Assembly: GCF_900964775.1 (NCBI RefSeq)
Contig: NC_041818.1
Span: 7,275,332 to 7,339,331, forward strand
Source of the DNA: Scleropages formosus
Taxonomy: Eukaryota; Chordata; Actinopteri; Osteoglossiformes; Osteoglossidae
DNA length: 64,000 bases
Direction: 5' to 3'
Position numbers and translations under genes: made by a program
Notes under the pieces: model-generated
What the model was told of the DNA's origin: nothing
What the model saw: the letters and a program-made list of their open reading frames with translations, nothing else
Database searches by the model: none
Part shown: positions 13,481 through 25,556 of the stretch, one piece after another
How positions within the stretch are numbered: position 1 is the first letter of the stretch
Layout: every line of letters starts with the position of its first letter

Positions 13481-13899
13481 CCAGCGTTTCTTTTCCACAG
13501 CAGACAACTGCACTGCTGACTTTTGCTGAACAGATAATTGCACAGAATAATTTTCATTGTTCACCTTCATCTTCCAAAATTGTTGAAATGATCAAATGTC
13601 CAAATAAGCAAATATGTTTGGGGGGGTCATTTTCATATTTTTCCACAGCACTGCTTAGTCTGATGCTTTAGGTAATTACCAAAAGAACCATATCATAGGG
13701 ACAAGAAATTTAAAATGGTTTCTTTTACAAGTCAGCAAGGGAGAAATTCTGAGATCCTGCAAAATCCTGCTCCTTTTCCAGAATTAGGAGGTTGGAAAAC
13801 TGATGATTGCAGTGAGCACTGGCTGGAATAAAAATACACACATCATGTTAGATTTTTGAATAAACATGACTATCAGAAAAACAACACCACAGTTCAAAT

Positions 13900-14765
13900 A
13901 GGGTTGTAAAATATTTATTTCATTAGAACATTTAAAAGTCCATTAATTCAAAATAGCAAAAAATATTTGGATTCAGAAACACAGGCTTGTGGAGCACCGT
14001 AAGCATTGAAAATTACAACTTTGTAAATGCAGGAAATCATATAATAGGAACATTTTATTTTTTACAAAGGCATAGCCTTAGACAAATATTCTGACTGTAG
14101 TATTTTGGAATGAAATTCTTACTGTATTTCTAGTTGCTGCTCTGAATGAAGCTCAAATCTAAAGCATGAAATGTTAAGCTAGCATATTTATAATTACCAC
14201 TATGTACACATCAGTATATATGGCATACCCATGTACTCATTGTCATAAGAAAATAAAAATTACATTTCAGCTATATAAATAGATCCTACCTGGATTTGGA
14301 TATATAATAAAAACCCACCCAATTTCACTTCATTTACAGTCATTTACAAACAGCTGAGTTCTGGCAGTGTTGTTTGCAGTTAATAGCAGCAACTTGATGT
14401 CATTCATAAGTTACTTCCACATTTGAGAACCCCTGGAGTAATGCTTAAATCTGTACTTGTCAGACTGTGGGAAGGGCTTGTTTGGCTCTTCACTTGGTCC
14501 CATTCCCCAAGAGATACAGTGGTGAAACTGAAGCATGAACAGCAAAGTGGTTCTAAACTCCAGTTGTCCCATGTCATTCAACTGCTTCATATCCCTAGGA
14601 TAGTCAACTGTTACCAGGGCCTTAACTCTATAAACTTTCTGTGGAGGGGAAAAAGTGACTCTTACATTCATATACTACAGTTCCCAAAGTTATTGCAGAG
14701 TCAGTGTATAGTAACTATAACATTTAAGAACAATTAACCAATGAGAAGCTGGGTGGGTGCAGCAT
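13900..14765 (-). other. Probable XIAP 3' untranslated region
   Basis: Follows the XIAP stop codon (14,766-14,768). The nearest good poly(A) signals on the minus strand are at 14,052 (approximate) and 13,914-13,919. The 3' end has not been observed, only predicted. Confidence 0.55.
13914..13919 (-). terminator. Candidate XIAP poly(A) signal
   Basis: AATAAA on the minus strand, about 850 bp beyond the XIAP stop. Other AATAAA hexamers lie nearby, so the choice is uncertain. Confidence 0.4.
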
Positions 14766-17700
14766 CTAGGATATGTAAGCCTTTATCTTCTGTGTGATGA
14801 CAGCACAGCAGATGGGGCACTTGGTTAAGGACTGGGAGCAGTCGTTGCAGGTGGCCAAGTGTCCACATGGGATAAAGACTATTGCAATGTCTCTGTCCAT
14901 GCAGATCTTGCACTGCTTCTCCCTCTGCAGCTTCTGCAGCTTTTCCAGGGGGTCTTCGTCTGGAAAACATAAGACACACAAGTCAACAAGGCTTAGTGCC
15001 ACGCAATAAAAAGGATAGGGGTTTTAAGTAGTTTAAAACTATGTTGGACAGGGCTGATTGTATTCTTGTAACTGCTGACACCCCTTTAATTAGGGTGGTT
15101 AAAATTAAGGGGTGATAACTTCACACGTATGATTGCACATTTCACTTCCACATTAAGGAAATAAAATAACTTTCCATCTGGAGCTTGACTACTGCATTAC
15201 TGGCACCAACAAAAAGATTTCATTTTCAAATTTAATATAGAAAAAGTCACAAAAACAAAAAAGGGGCAAATACTTCTTCAGAGCACTACACAAAAAGTGC
15301 ACAATGTCATTAATTTATACAAGGTGCAAAGTGGTTAATGCATTTTCACTCATGGATTTATACCAAACTGTCACGAGACCCACAGGGAATTAATGGATTG
15401 GTACTCCATGAATGGGAAAAGGACAATGCAAAGAATGGATTGTGTAAGGTTATTTCGGTTAACGGAAGTTTGTGCTCCGAAGTAAGACAAAACCTCAATT
15501 TTTTAAAAAAGGAACAACTTATAAAAGAAAAAGGTTTCCAGGTTCTGTATTTTGCCAAGAGTCAGCTGGCTACACCTTGAGAAATATTTGCCAGACATGA
15601 TACCTTTTGTGCACATTGTTGCATGTAGAGTGTATGCACAACCTAGATAGCCTGATTTCTTAGCATTATGTTTCAGGTATCTATACTGCTTAGAATGAAT
15701 TTGGTGCTAGGAATAGAGAAAGCTGAGCCGAAATATGTGATGGAATGAGAAGGCAATCCCGTCTGAAAGGATAGCACAAAGGAAACTGCGAAGAAAGCAC
15801 AATATGTGGTGGTAAAATCCACCAGGATCCACAGCTCCATGACTGACACAGAGGTGATGTACTTTACTTCTCCAGGTGTCAAAAGCAGGAGCTTTAACAG
15901 TTTTTAAAGTTCTGTATTGTCAAAAATGCCTCTGGCGCCGTGAGGGGAAGGTGTCTGAGTCAAGCAGGTTCTCAATGAGCACAAGAAAAAAGAAAGCCTA
16001 GAATCTAGGTGTGAAATAAGACAGGTGGCTGAGACTGCCCCCCAGTGAACACACACCACTGGTCCAAACAGGCCTTGGTCTACAGCAAATCAATGACACA
16101 CACTCTAGCTTGGCTTTCAGTCATTTCCTGTAATTTTACAACTGTATGTACATGACATTTACCTCTTCCTGGAGCAGGAATTCCATTTTGATGACTGGGT
16201 GTCTAAAGAGGGAAAAAAAAAACCCACAACAAAGTTATCAGACAATAGTTCACAACCAGACCTATATTCAAAATAAATCCAGAAACACTTCATTATTTAC
16301 AACTAAAACCTCAGGTTGCCAGAAAATACTACCAACACCATGGCAGCTACCTAGCGCTCAACACTGCTATGTACTGGGAATCTGGTCTGCTAAATGTTCT
16401 TAGAACGAGCATCTTGTGTTCTCTACACTCTGAAATCCCAAATTGAGGCAGCATTCTTTCCCAGAAGGTCCGAGGAGCGACTGCCTGCACTTACCGAGCC
16501 GCTGCCACTGGGATCCCCCAGCTGTATCCTGTTCACAAACTCCTGGCCCTTCTCCCCCAGAAGGAAGCGGCAGCTGGTTTTAAAAAGAGTAACGATGAAG
16601 GCTGAGCTGAAACTGCTTAACTATACAGTACATTTGTCAACTTTAAGTACCCAAAATAAGAAAATAGCTGGGTGTAGGAGAGGGTGGGGTGCGTGCATGT
16701 GAGAAAGGCATTCTGTGAACGGCAGCATTCATACCCTGGGTAGTGCTTGGCATGCTCTTCCCAAGGATCCTCCTCCGGCTGCCAGTTCTTCAGGCCTCCC
16801 CCGCACGTGAAACATGTCACCCGGTCAGGTGGACCTGCAAAGAGCCAATGCGCGGAAAAAAGATGAGGCAATAGTGTCACGTCGATGCAGTCGATTTCCT
16901 AAAGGGCTATGAGGCTGAAATGGCACTATAAACTCCTCAAATCTCACCAGCTAAAAATATGTAAATTTGAGTGCTGTGTATAACCCCTAAAGAGCTAAGG
17001 CGTAGGACAGCTACGCACCTGAGCTGTAGAAACCGGCCCTGGCGAGTCTCTCAGGGGCGATGGGATGCGATACGCCAGTAAAACTGCGGAGACGCTCCTC
17101 GAAGGAGTCCGTCGAGGGCTGCCGCTCCCTCGGCTCTTCCGGTGGCAGCGAGGAGGGCACATTTCCCACATCGTGGCCCAACACGAAGAAGCAGTTGCGG
17201 AAGTACTTCTCATGCTCGTCCCAGGGATCGTCTCCGCTGCTCCACTCTGACAGCATGCCGCCGCAACAGAAGCACTGCACACGGTCTTCCATGTCCAGGT
17301 AGAAAAAGCCAGCTTGGGCAAGCGCCCGTGGCGTGACAGGGGCTGAGGTGGGCCAGCCCGCAAACGAGCGCAGTCTGTCATCCTCGCTGCGCATGTGGGG
17401 AGCGACGGGATACATCGTGTCGTCTACCACCTCACCTCTGCGAAGACGGTACTCCATGTCCTCAGCCTCTTCGTCGTAGGCAAGGGAGCTGTTCATGGGG
17501 GAAGCCGGACGCACGCCGTGTACGCAGCTGAGGTACTTGCAGGTGGGGGAGACGTGACGGTGGCGGTCCACGGGGGCATCTCCACGGTGCCAGCCCTCCA
17601 CCGTCTGGTGGCAGCTAAAGCAGCGCACGCGGTCGGCCTCGCCCGTGAAGTAAAAGCCGGCGCGGGCCAGGCGCTCCGCCGACACCTGGGCCACGATCGG

Positions 17701-17787
17701 GAAGTGGCGGAAGGACTCCAGGCGCGTCTCCAGACCCGACCAGTCAGAGTAGTTGTCTGCTTCAATGTCACTGCTGTGCCCAGCCAT
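14766..17787 (-). CDS. xiap: E3 ubiquitin-protein ligase XIAP (inhibitor of apoptosis)
   Basis: Coding exons on the minus strand: 17,787-17,019, 16,834-16,735, 16,573-16,495, 16,202-16,163 and 14,959-14,766. All have GT-AG borders and phase is kept, giving 393 aa. BIR1 has zinc ligands C56, C59, H76, C83. BIR2 has C172, C175, H192, C199. BIR3 has C264, C267, H284, C291, with the W-x-P-x-E-D-P-W-E groove typical of caspase-9 binding. The VVD linker before BIR2, used by mammalian XIAP on caspases 3 and 7, is kept. A C-terminal RING covers C346 to C380. The start Met was chosen because a splice acceptor (AG 17,790-17,789) lies one base upstream; the frame stays open for 79 codons further. Human XIAP has 497 aa and a UBA domain between BIR3 and RING; here that linker is only about 45 residues and no UBA is visible. 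It acts in the cytosol, blocking caspases and ubiquitinating partners. Confidence 0.96.
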
Positions 17788-19079
17788 TCTGAGGGAGATG
17801 GGAGACAACCAAACATTAGAAAATGGTCTGCAATGCAACACACACACACTAACCATGGGAAAACTAACAAGTTTACTAATAGAGCACAGGTAGCGCAAGT
17901 TGGGGATGTTACTGGAAAGAGGTGACAGTTGTTCATTTTGAGTGAGGCACACTGCTACGCGTATACTGTGCATTACATAAAGCGTACGTGTGCTTCCTGC
18001 TGGCCCTTTAAGAGCTGCGCTCACATGTCAGCGCCGCTTCCCCATGTGACGGGAGCAGGAACGTGCTGAGCTCTGCTCTCGGAGGGCTGCCAGCCGAGCT
18101 CAGCGGACGCAAACAGCCCTTCGCTCGCTTCATCTCCCGGGGAGGGCTCAGCCAGGTGGCCACCCGCGAAGCGATGGCACGTCCCACGGGGAGTTCCACT
18201 TCTAACATTTGACACACTTAATTTTCCCCATTACGACCACAACCAAGTTCCTGCTCAACTCCCCACTGTCCCTTCCCACCCGATATTTAGTCATTTTAGC
18301 AGTTTCTTCTTTCCCTTCCTTACGTGGGTAAACTGAATACAGTACTTGTTTTATGGAAACGTGCCCTAGTAAAACCACCACTTCCCTCGCAGTTTCCCTT
18401 AACAATACAAAACGCCAAAAATGCCCCCTTTTGGGGAAATGAGAACAAGAGATTGTCACTGAATAGGGCAAAGCACCTTGGGCAGAAGGCACTCAATGGA
18501 GGAAGTGGACCAATGTACATCCCCTGCAATACTCTAAATATTTCTCATTCACAAACTAACACAAAAAAAAAAAAAACCTCCTCTCGCTCTCACTACCTCT
18601 ATACAAAGAGGCAATGTGGCATTTTGAAATTGATCTGCAAACTGATCCGGAGAAATGAGCCTGATCATCACGGCCAACCTGTTTATCTGTCGTCTCAGAC
18701 AGGAAAAATGTTCCCACGTCATGACCAAAGGTTGGTCCTCTTTCCAAATCATCGCTGCTGCTTTTTAAGAGATAACTGGTAAAACAGTGCAGAGCTCTGC
18801 TCTTGACTTTTGGAAACACATTCAGCCCAACGACCTGCAAATGTGACTTTTAACGGCGTTCAGGCCGAGAATTAAAGGATTGTGTGAAATGGCTGTACAA
18901 GTATTTGTTGAAACTAAACAAGAGACAAATTAAACTGCTTTTAGAAATTAAAAGGTACTCCCTACAGTTTCATTCCCCCTGCAACTTACAACAGAAGCAG
19001 CAAAAAGGCATTAAATACATTATGGTTTTACTTTGTAAAAGTTAAAATATACCTCATTATACTATGTTAAGCTACTTCC

Positions 19080-19205
19080 AGTTATTTACCCGTTTATACA
19101 GCTGGGTAATTTTACTGGTGCAATTCAAGTTAAGTACCTTGCTCAAGGGTACTACAGCTGGAGATCAAACCTGCGACCTTTGGATCCAAAGGCAGTTGCC
19201 TTGAT
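19080..19205 (-). repeat. tRNA-derived SINE (family B)
   Basis: Shows TTTACCCGTTTATACAGCTG, GTACCTTGCTCAAGGGTACT and the head block GGATCCAAAGGC, in minus orientation. Confidence 0.8.
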
Positions 19206-20429
19206 AAACACCAAATTCAACACATTTCTTTAAAAATCATACTGCTCTAATGAATCATCGAACATGCAAGTGTTGTGGGGGGGGGAGCATGAGTGATCTC
19301 TGAAAAAGCTCATTTAAAACCCACTCTTGCTAACCGCTTTGTCCTGGTGAGAGGTTGTGGGGGTCCAGAGACTAGCTTCTCCAACAGCAGAATTTAAAAA
19401 GCTACTCGGGAAATGAAAAAGAGGGAAGAAAAGACAATGACATGGTGGGGTCTATGTAAAACACTGTTTAAAAAAAACTTGTATATACTGTACTCTGCCA
19501 AATTTCCACAGAAGTAAATGGGTTTAAGTATAAAAGGGCAGGAGATGTATGGGCTCACCAGCGGTGCTTTCTCACAGCCACAAGTGAATGGCAGATAGAA
19601 ATGGATAGCGAAAGCATACAGTTCATGAATGAACAAGCACTGCCCCCCGCTTCCCAGTGCCCAAACACTAGACCACAGCAGATTGCATTAACATTTAAGT
19701 GACCACATTTAGATGCTGTAGTGTTTGGCTTGACACGCTACACTAGGCTCCTTACACTCATTTATCTGTCTATAGACTGGGGAAAAAACCAGAGCACCTG
19801 GGGGAAATCCACACGGAGAATGAAGAACATGCAAACTGCACACATCCCGAGTGGGGATCGAATATCAATCACGCAGCTTATGCTCTGCGAGGAACCAGCA
19901 ATACCTGCTGAATTACCATACCACCTACACTAAATCAGAATCAAAAGGGGGGGGAATTCTAAAAAACACAGAAAAGTCCCACACAAGCTGACTCTTTGCA
20001 GGTTCTACCTGGAAACCCCCCAAAAATGATATTAAAAACATAATTTTCTGCCAAGATATTACTTTTACTTCCCCTTACACAGGACATCAGAATCAAAAAA
20101 ATTATAGTCAATTGTAAGCATCACATGTAACAGCACGTCTCCAGTTAAACCTGATGCATCTTACGTTTGTTTTCCTTCATCTAATACATTTATTATAGGC
20201 ACTGTCCTCAGAAGGGGGGGGAACATACACCATGTAAAGATAAGAAAAGGGTATTGTGTTGGAAGCACACATTTACCTTTCTCCATTGAGAAAATCATTT
20301 ACACCAGTCTTTTAAATCATAGTCAGTGTAAATAAAATGTATACATTTATATAGTGAGCTTTCAAGACACTACATACAGCCCACATATATGCAGATTTTC
20401 AATAGGATGCTAACGTACATACAACTATT

Positions 20430-20500
20430 CACCCACATATACACCAGGGTAATTTTTACTGGGGTCACTCAGAATGAGTACCATCTCTTAAGGGCAGTCC
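20430..20500 (-). repeat. SINE family B fragment
   Basis: Contains the CACCAGGGTAATTTTTACTGG block and a diverged GAGTACCATCTCTTAAGGGC block only. Confidence 0.55.
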
Positions 20501-20879
20501 TAAGTAGGCTGGTTATTCGTTCTTTTTAGAGCCCCATATACAGAGCAAGCTGCTGTACGGTACGTTACCAGTTCAGCCCAAGTTTACACTTCCTCAGGTG
20601 GTTATTGGAAGTGTTGGTATGATGACTTGAAGCAAACAGATTATTGATCAAGCGAGGGTGATCGTGTAGCGACTGGAGCTGCTGCCTATGCATCTGATGA
20701 TTGCCGACTTGAATCTCACCTGCTACTACATCCATTCCACTGACAATCCCCACTCCACCTGGCTGGAGCACAGGCTTGGGCGTGTGGGAGGAAACCAGAG
20801 CACGTGAAGTGGTGGAAAGGCATGCGGACACAGTAGAACAGCCAGGTGTGCATGTACTGTTTACACTCAACATTTCAGA

Positions 20880-21960
20880 GAAAAATGTCGCTGAAACCCG
20901 ACACTCGACTCGCGAGGAGGAGCTAAGTCACTTATTTTTGTAGGCGAAGCGCACAAACGGGACGATCGGTGATGTAGAAACACTCTCCGCTGGGATGGAC
21001 GGGCTGGAAGGGCCTGTACACACCGACCGAAGGAGATGATTACTAATTAGAACAGTATTCCTAACGCGGCCACCGCCTCGCTTAACGTAAAAGAACGCGC
21101 AGGTGACCCAACTCAACCGTTTCCATGACAACGGATTTCCAGTAGAAAGTTCCACGCGAAACGCAAAAACACGCGGACGGAGCCGGAAAGTCTGACGAAG
21201 TGCACAAGGACAAGCAGACTTATTACACAAGACGGTGACTGCAATTAGTGTGTGGGTGCACTCAGCACTGCCATTACACCCCTCCTGCCCTGCGCTGCGC
21301 TGCCCTACGAGCTCGATAGGCGAATAGGTGTGTCCGTGTCCACGCCCGTACGTCGCGTGCGCGTGTCTGCATACAAATCCAGTGTCCTCCAACACCCTCT
21401 GCGCAGTCGATTCACACAGTAAAAATAATATAAAAACACAATATATTTCCCTAGAAGTTACGCAGAAAAGTCCAAACTGGGCAGTCGTGCAGTGCGCGCG
21501 CCGTCACCACGCACGCGGCGACCAGCGAGCGCAGCAAAAATGACTCTGCACGGACACGATAACCATTTTTTTCCTCACTGTGTCACTAACACCGCTGTAG
21601 CCAGTTTTGACACTGTTAAGCCTTAAAGTTATAATTAAATACATTTTTTCCCACCTCAGAGTCGACCACCCCCTGCGCTAGACTCCTCCTTGTTCTGTTA
21701 CGGGAATGTCCTTTTAGTACACAAGTTAAATACATACGACACTAACGCGAATTGTCTCGTGTCTCCGCTTACCCTGCGCGGTCGATTTGTCCGATGTTCC
21801 GAGATTCGTGCCTTCTTCTAAACGACTGTCCTTCGACTCAGCCTTCGCTTCCAGGCCCAAATTTGTAAATTCGATGACGGGAGGAGGGACGCGAACTAAA
21901 GCGGAAGTGACGTTGAACGCGTATGACGTATTCTTTGCGTGGGCGCGTTGTACAGAACGC
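20880..21960 (-). promoter_or_regulatory. CpG island, probable XIAP promoter and 5' non-coding exon
   Basis: CpG-dense region with a good minus-strand donor, CAGG|GTAAGC, exon end at 21,773 and GT at 21,772-21,771. Just upstream lies an ETS/CRE-like composite (GCGGAAGTGACG at 21,901-21,912). The next acceptor in this direction is the one immediately before the XIAP start codon. Assignment to XIAP is inference from orientation and distance. Confidence 0.5.
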
Positions 21961-22599
21961 AGCTGATTAAACCTTCGAAATCGAAAAGAACCGCCCAAAC
22001 GTTCTGTGACGTTACAGAAAACTGTTAAAATGCTCACTGACTTATTTAATAGATTTAACACCTTTATCTGTGCTGTATGCATGACTTCGAAAATAATGGA
22101 AATGCACAGAAGTTGTGTCGCTGTTTTATCCTTGTCTTACTGCAGTGGCTTACTGTACATACAGCAGTTAGTTGGGTACTTTCACTGAAATATGAAGGAA
22201 AGACCCTTTTTCGAGGGAATTTATTACAGAAGTGACAAGATGTGGCTTTTGAATCAGTCACCATCAGAATCCAAACCGCAGTCTTGATCTTGACGTGTTA
22301 TAGTTAAAGTGACTGGGCCTCCGAGGGGGTCTCCGTGGCAGACTAACAAACATTGCTGCGGGGAACAAGATATGCATATGACTCATTTAAATGTAAAATA
22401 ATTGACTTTTCCTCTTTGCTCATTTGAAACTTTGCTACGAAAAAATCACAATGAGATACTTCTTTAGAGAGAAGTGCTTGCTTTTCACAAATCTTCCTCT
22501 TATACGCTTTCTTGTGCAGTTTATCCGCAGATATTATAAAGGACTGAAATTTTTGCCCATTAAATGCATTACACATACACACATACATACGCATCATCT

Positions 22600-22793
22600 G
22601 AAGCCGCTTGTCCCATACAGGGTCGCGGGGAACCGGAGCCTAACCCGGCAACACAGGGCGTAAGGCCGGAGGGGGAGGGGACACACCCAGGACAGGACAC
22701 CAGTCCGTCGCAAGGCACCTCAAGTGGGACTTGAACCCCAGAGGCACCGGAGAGCAGGACTCAGTCAAACCCATTGCGCTGCCGCCGCCCCCC
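22600..22793 (-). repeat. tRNA-derived SINE (family A)
   Basis: GC-rich SINE. On the minus strand it starts with a tRNA-like head carrying a B box (GGTTC-like, here GGGGTTCAAGTCCC), then a GGGTGTGTCCCCTCCCCCTCC body and a GACCCTGTATGGGACAAGCGG end next to a TG-rich tail. Confidence 0.85.
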
Positions 22794-22870
22794 AGATGTA
22801 TTACTAAAATATTCAAAAAATTCTTTTTATTTGAGGAAAATCTAATCTATAACCTTTCATGTCTTCAACA

Positions 22871-22946
22871 TTGGACAGTTATTGATAATCAGTGATGAGT
22901 GATGGATGGTCAACAATGATAAAACAGCAAGGTGTCCTAGGCACAG
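22871..22946. repeat. 76-bp repeat, copy 1
   Basis: About 71 of 76 bases match 24,675-24,750 in the same orientation. Part of it (TTGGACAGTTATTGATAATC and GATGAGTGATGG) looks like the tail of a third SINE type. Confidence 0.75.
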
Positions 22947-23431
22947 TTCACTTACTCTAATTCTGAAATACTCTGTTAAAATATAACCACGAGCACTTTA
23001 TCAGGGATAAATTACTTTAAGACTAAATTAATTTTTAACTCTTTTCTCTGCTGTTTTAAGGTCTGCAAATGATGCCTATTTTTTGTTTCTCTGAAAGTTA
23101 AACATTATTCCTATCCGCTGGATTTATTTAGATTTACTTTCTTTTAGTCAGTGTGTGGTTTCAAATCTGATCACTTTAACTAGAACCAAATCATTCATGC
23201 TGTTAATTGATGGAATTTCTTCTGCAAGTAATTTTTGCTCTTTTTTTGGGGGGGGCAGAGGTCTCATCTAAGTAAAGGTTAATGATAAAAAATGTATTGT
23301 CTCAGCTGCTTTTTTCTTGGGTTCCTGTTTGGCCTTCATGTTGTTGCAGTTTCCGCACACAAATATGAGCTCTCTCTTTCTATTTGTTTTCATATTATTC
23401 AAATTGCGAAGGTCTGTAGCATGTACATATC

Positions 23432-23462
<31 letters not shown>

Positions 23463-23656
23463 TCTGAACCGCTTGTCCTATACGGGGTTACGGGGAACCG
23501 GAGCCTACCCGGCAACACAGGGCGTAAGGCCAGAGGGGGAGGGGACACACCCAGGACGGGATGCCAGTCGACCGCAAGGCACCCCAAGCAGGACTCGAAC
23601 CCCAGACCCACCGGAGAGCAGGACCCGGTCCAACCCACTGCGCCACCGCACCCCCC
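23432..23656 (-). repeat. tRNA-derived SINE (family A) with (CA)n tail and target duplication
   Basis: SINE body 23,462-23,656 with a (CA)n run at 23,432-23,460 at its tail end. TGTACATATCCA occurs on both sides (about 23,420 and 23,657), a clean target-site duplication. Confidence 0.9.
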
Positions 23657-23717
23657 TGTACATATCCATATTTATGTATTCAAATTTCCCCATCACAATA
23701 GGATATGTTAAAACTAA

Positions 23718-23927
23718 CACACACACACACACACACACACAACTTGTCCCAAGCAGGGTCACGGCAAACTGGAGCCTAACCCAGAAACACAGGGCACAAG
23801 GCTGGGGGCGGAGGGCACACACACAGGACAGGACAACAGTCCATCACAAAGCACCCCAAGCAGGACTCGGACCCCAGACCCGCCAGAGAGCAGGACCCAG
23901 AAAACTCTCTGCACCACCGCATCCCCT
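23718..23927 (-). repeat. tRNA-derived SINE (family A) with (CA)n tail and target duplication
   Basis: Tail is a (CA)n run. TGTTAAAACTAAC flanks both sides, a target-site duplication. More diverged than its neighbour. Confidence 0.88.
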
Positions 23928-23966
23928 CTGTTAAAACTAACCATTTTTCAAATATTATTTCTGCTT

Positions 23967-24180
23967 GTGGGGGGCGCAGTGGCACAGTGGGTTGCACCGG
24001 GTTCTGCTCTCTGGTGGGTCTGGGGTTTGATTCCCGCTTGGGGTGCCTTGCGATGGACTGGTCTCCTGTCCTGGGTGTGTCCCCTCCCCCTCCAGCCTTA
24101 CACCCTGTGTTGCTGGGTTAGGCTCCAGCTCCCCGCGACCCTGAATGGGACAAGCTGTTCAGAAAGTGTGCGTGTGTGTA
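23967..24180 (+). repeat. tRNA-derived SINE (family A), plus orientation
   Basis: Head GCGCAGTGGCACAGTGGG with A-box-like sequence, B box GGGTTTGATTCCCGC, tail TGTGCGTGTGTGTA. ATTTCTGCTTG flanks both ends as a target-site duplication. Confidence 0.9.
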
Positions 24181-24674
24181 TTTCTGCTTGTTTTGAAATG
24201 GGACAAAAGATGCAGTTAGATGCCAGTACAGGTTTTATTGTTCAGTTTTGAATGCAGGTGCAAAAACTCTTTGTGAGGAACATCACACAGGTTCAAGAGT
24301 GTAACGCATCTGCCGCAACAGTGGAGTGGAGCGCAAGAGGAGACATCACCTTAATTCTGCTAAAAAATGGCCCTCTCCCAAGGCGGGCAAATATGCAGTA
24401 GTAGGTTTTTTGGTTTGTAAAATATTAATGAATTCCAGTGTTTAACATGTCTAGCAACAAATTTAGCTGGACTGTTACACAACTGCTTCGGCATTAGCAC
24501 TAAAAGACCTGTGTAACCCTGTGCTAAATAGAAATCTGAACTAACATATAAAACTAAGGCACATAGAACTAGTTTTAATATCGCAGATTTTGGGGATTGG
24601 TGACCCATCCTGGGTGCCCCTTGCCTCGCATCCTGTGATTCCCGGAGAGGCTCCAAGCGTCCATGACCCCTACG
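24181..24674. other. No gene seen; SINE-like tail at right end
   Basis: No exon recognised. Its last 90 bases (GCATCCTGTGATTCCCGGAG...) resemble the end of a third, common fish SINE type. Confidence 0.4.
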
Positions 24675-24750
24675 TTGGACAGTTATTGATAATCAATGAT
24701 GAGTGATGGGTGGTCAACAGTGATACAGCAGCAAGGTGTCCTAGGCACAG
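24675..24750. repeat. 76-bp repeat, copy 2
   Basis: Near-identical, same-orientation match to 22,871-22,946. Here it is the start of a longer unidentified stretch reaching about 25,150. Confidence 0.75.
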
Positions 24751-25344
24751 ATTTGAAGAGCAGGGACTCAATTTATCGAGTTCATGTTCCAGGCCAGCAG
24801 TGCAACAATGCAAGAGCACTTGGTGAGGGCTTTGCCCAGCAAGGCAGGCTGTAGCATTTCTCAAGGAACTGGAGCACACCATGCTCAGGCCTCCTAGTGA
24901 TGACTGGGAATTGCATCTCTGAGGCCAGACCGCTGCTCTTAAGATATCTTGCTGGAGTTTACAGTTCCTTGATAAGAATGCATGGAGGGGGCCAATGAGG
25001 GAAAGATGGTCAAGATTCCAGAACTGGTGCAGCAGAGCTATGTTCAAAGAAGGGCAACCTTCACAGGCTGCATCCGGTTGTCCAAACAAGGCGAGGGAGT
25101 CTGATGATGTAGCAGGGTAGTGTGGTTGGTTGTGGAGTTGTGGTGGTGAACAACAGGTTGAACCAACACAAATCGGCTTTATTTGACACGAAACCAAAAT
25201 GGGAAATGAGGATATTTTAGCGAGAACAGAAACAATAAGTAGAACAGGAGTAGAATGGCCCTCATCTCCAACCTGGGCCTTTCTGAGAGCCCTACGCCTC
25301 CCAGAGCAGACCCCTGCCAAGTGGAACACATTTCTTCACGTAAG

Positions 25345-25556
25345 ACTGTACACACACACACATTGACTGAAACTGCTTGTCCCAAGTGGGGTCGCAGCGA
25401 ACCAGAGCCTAACCCGGCAACACAGGGCATAAGGCTGGAGGGGGAGGGGACTCACCCAGGATGGGATGCCAGTCTGTCATAAGGCACCCCAAGTGGACTC
25501 GAACCTCAGACCCACCAGAGAGCAGGCCCCAGCCAAGCCTGCTGCTGCACCCCCCT
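25345..25556 (-). repeat. tRNA-derived SINE (family A)
   Basis: Family A body with a CA-rich tail on its left. GTAAGACTGTA is present on both sides (about 25,340 and 25,556), a target-site duplication. Confidence 0.88.

Larger units (their letters stand above)
17788..20879. other. Probable first intron of XIAP
   Basis: Between the XIAP start exon and the CpG promoter. A GC-rich patch at 18,000-18,215 has an open frame and a possible donor and might be an alternative 5' exon. Two family B SINE copies are listed separately. Nothing else recognised. Confidence 0.5.

Noticed and set aside
18021-18215. Minus-strand frame of 64 residues starting MSNVRSG and ending at a possible donor
   Set aside because: It could be an alternative XIAP 5' exon, but it is GC-rich, has no similarity to other XIAP N-termini and the donor is weak.
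23317-23934. 205-residue plus-strand open frame
   Set aside because: It runs through a CA repeat and two SINE copies; the His-Thr run is the translated microsatellite.
23967-24040. tRNA gene candidate (A and B box present)
   Set aside because: The boxes belong to the tRNA-derived head of SINE family A, which repeats many times; no cloverleaf tRNA follows.
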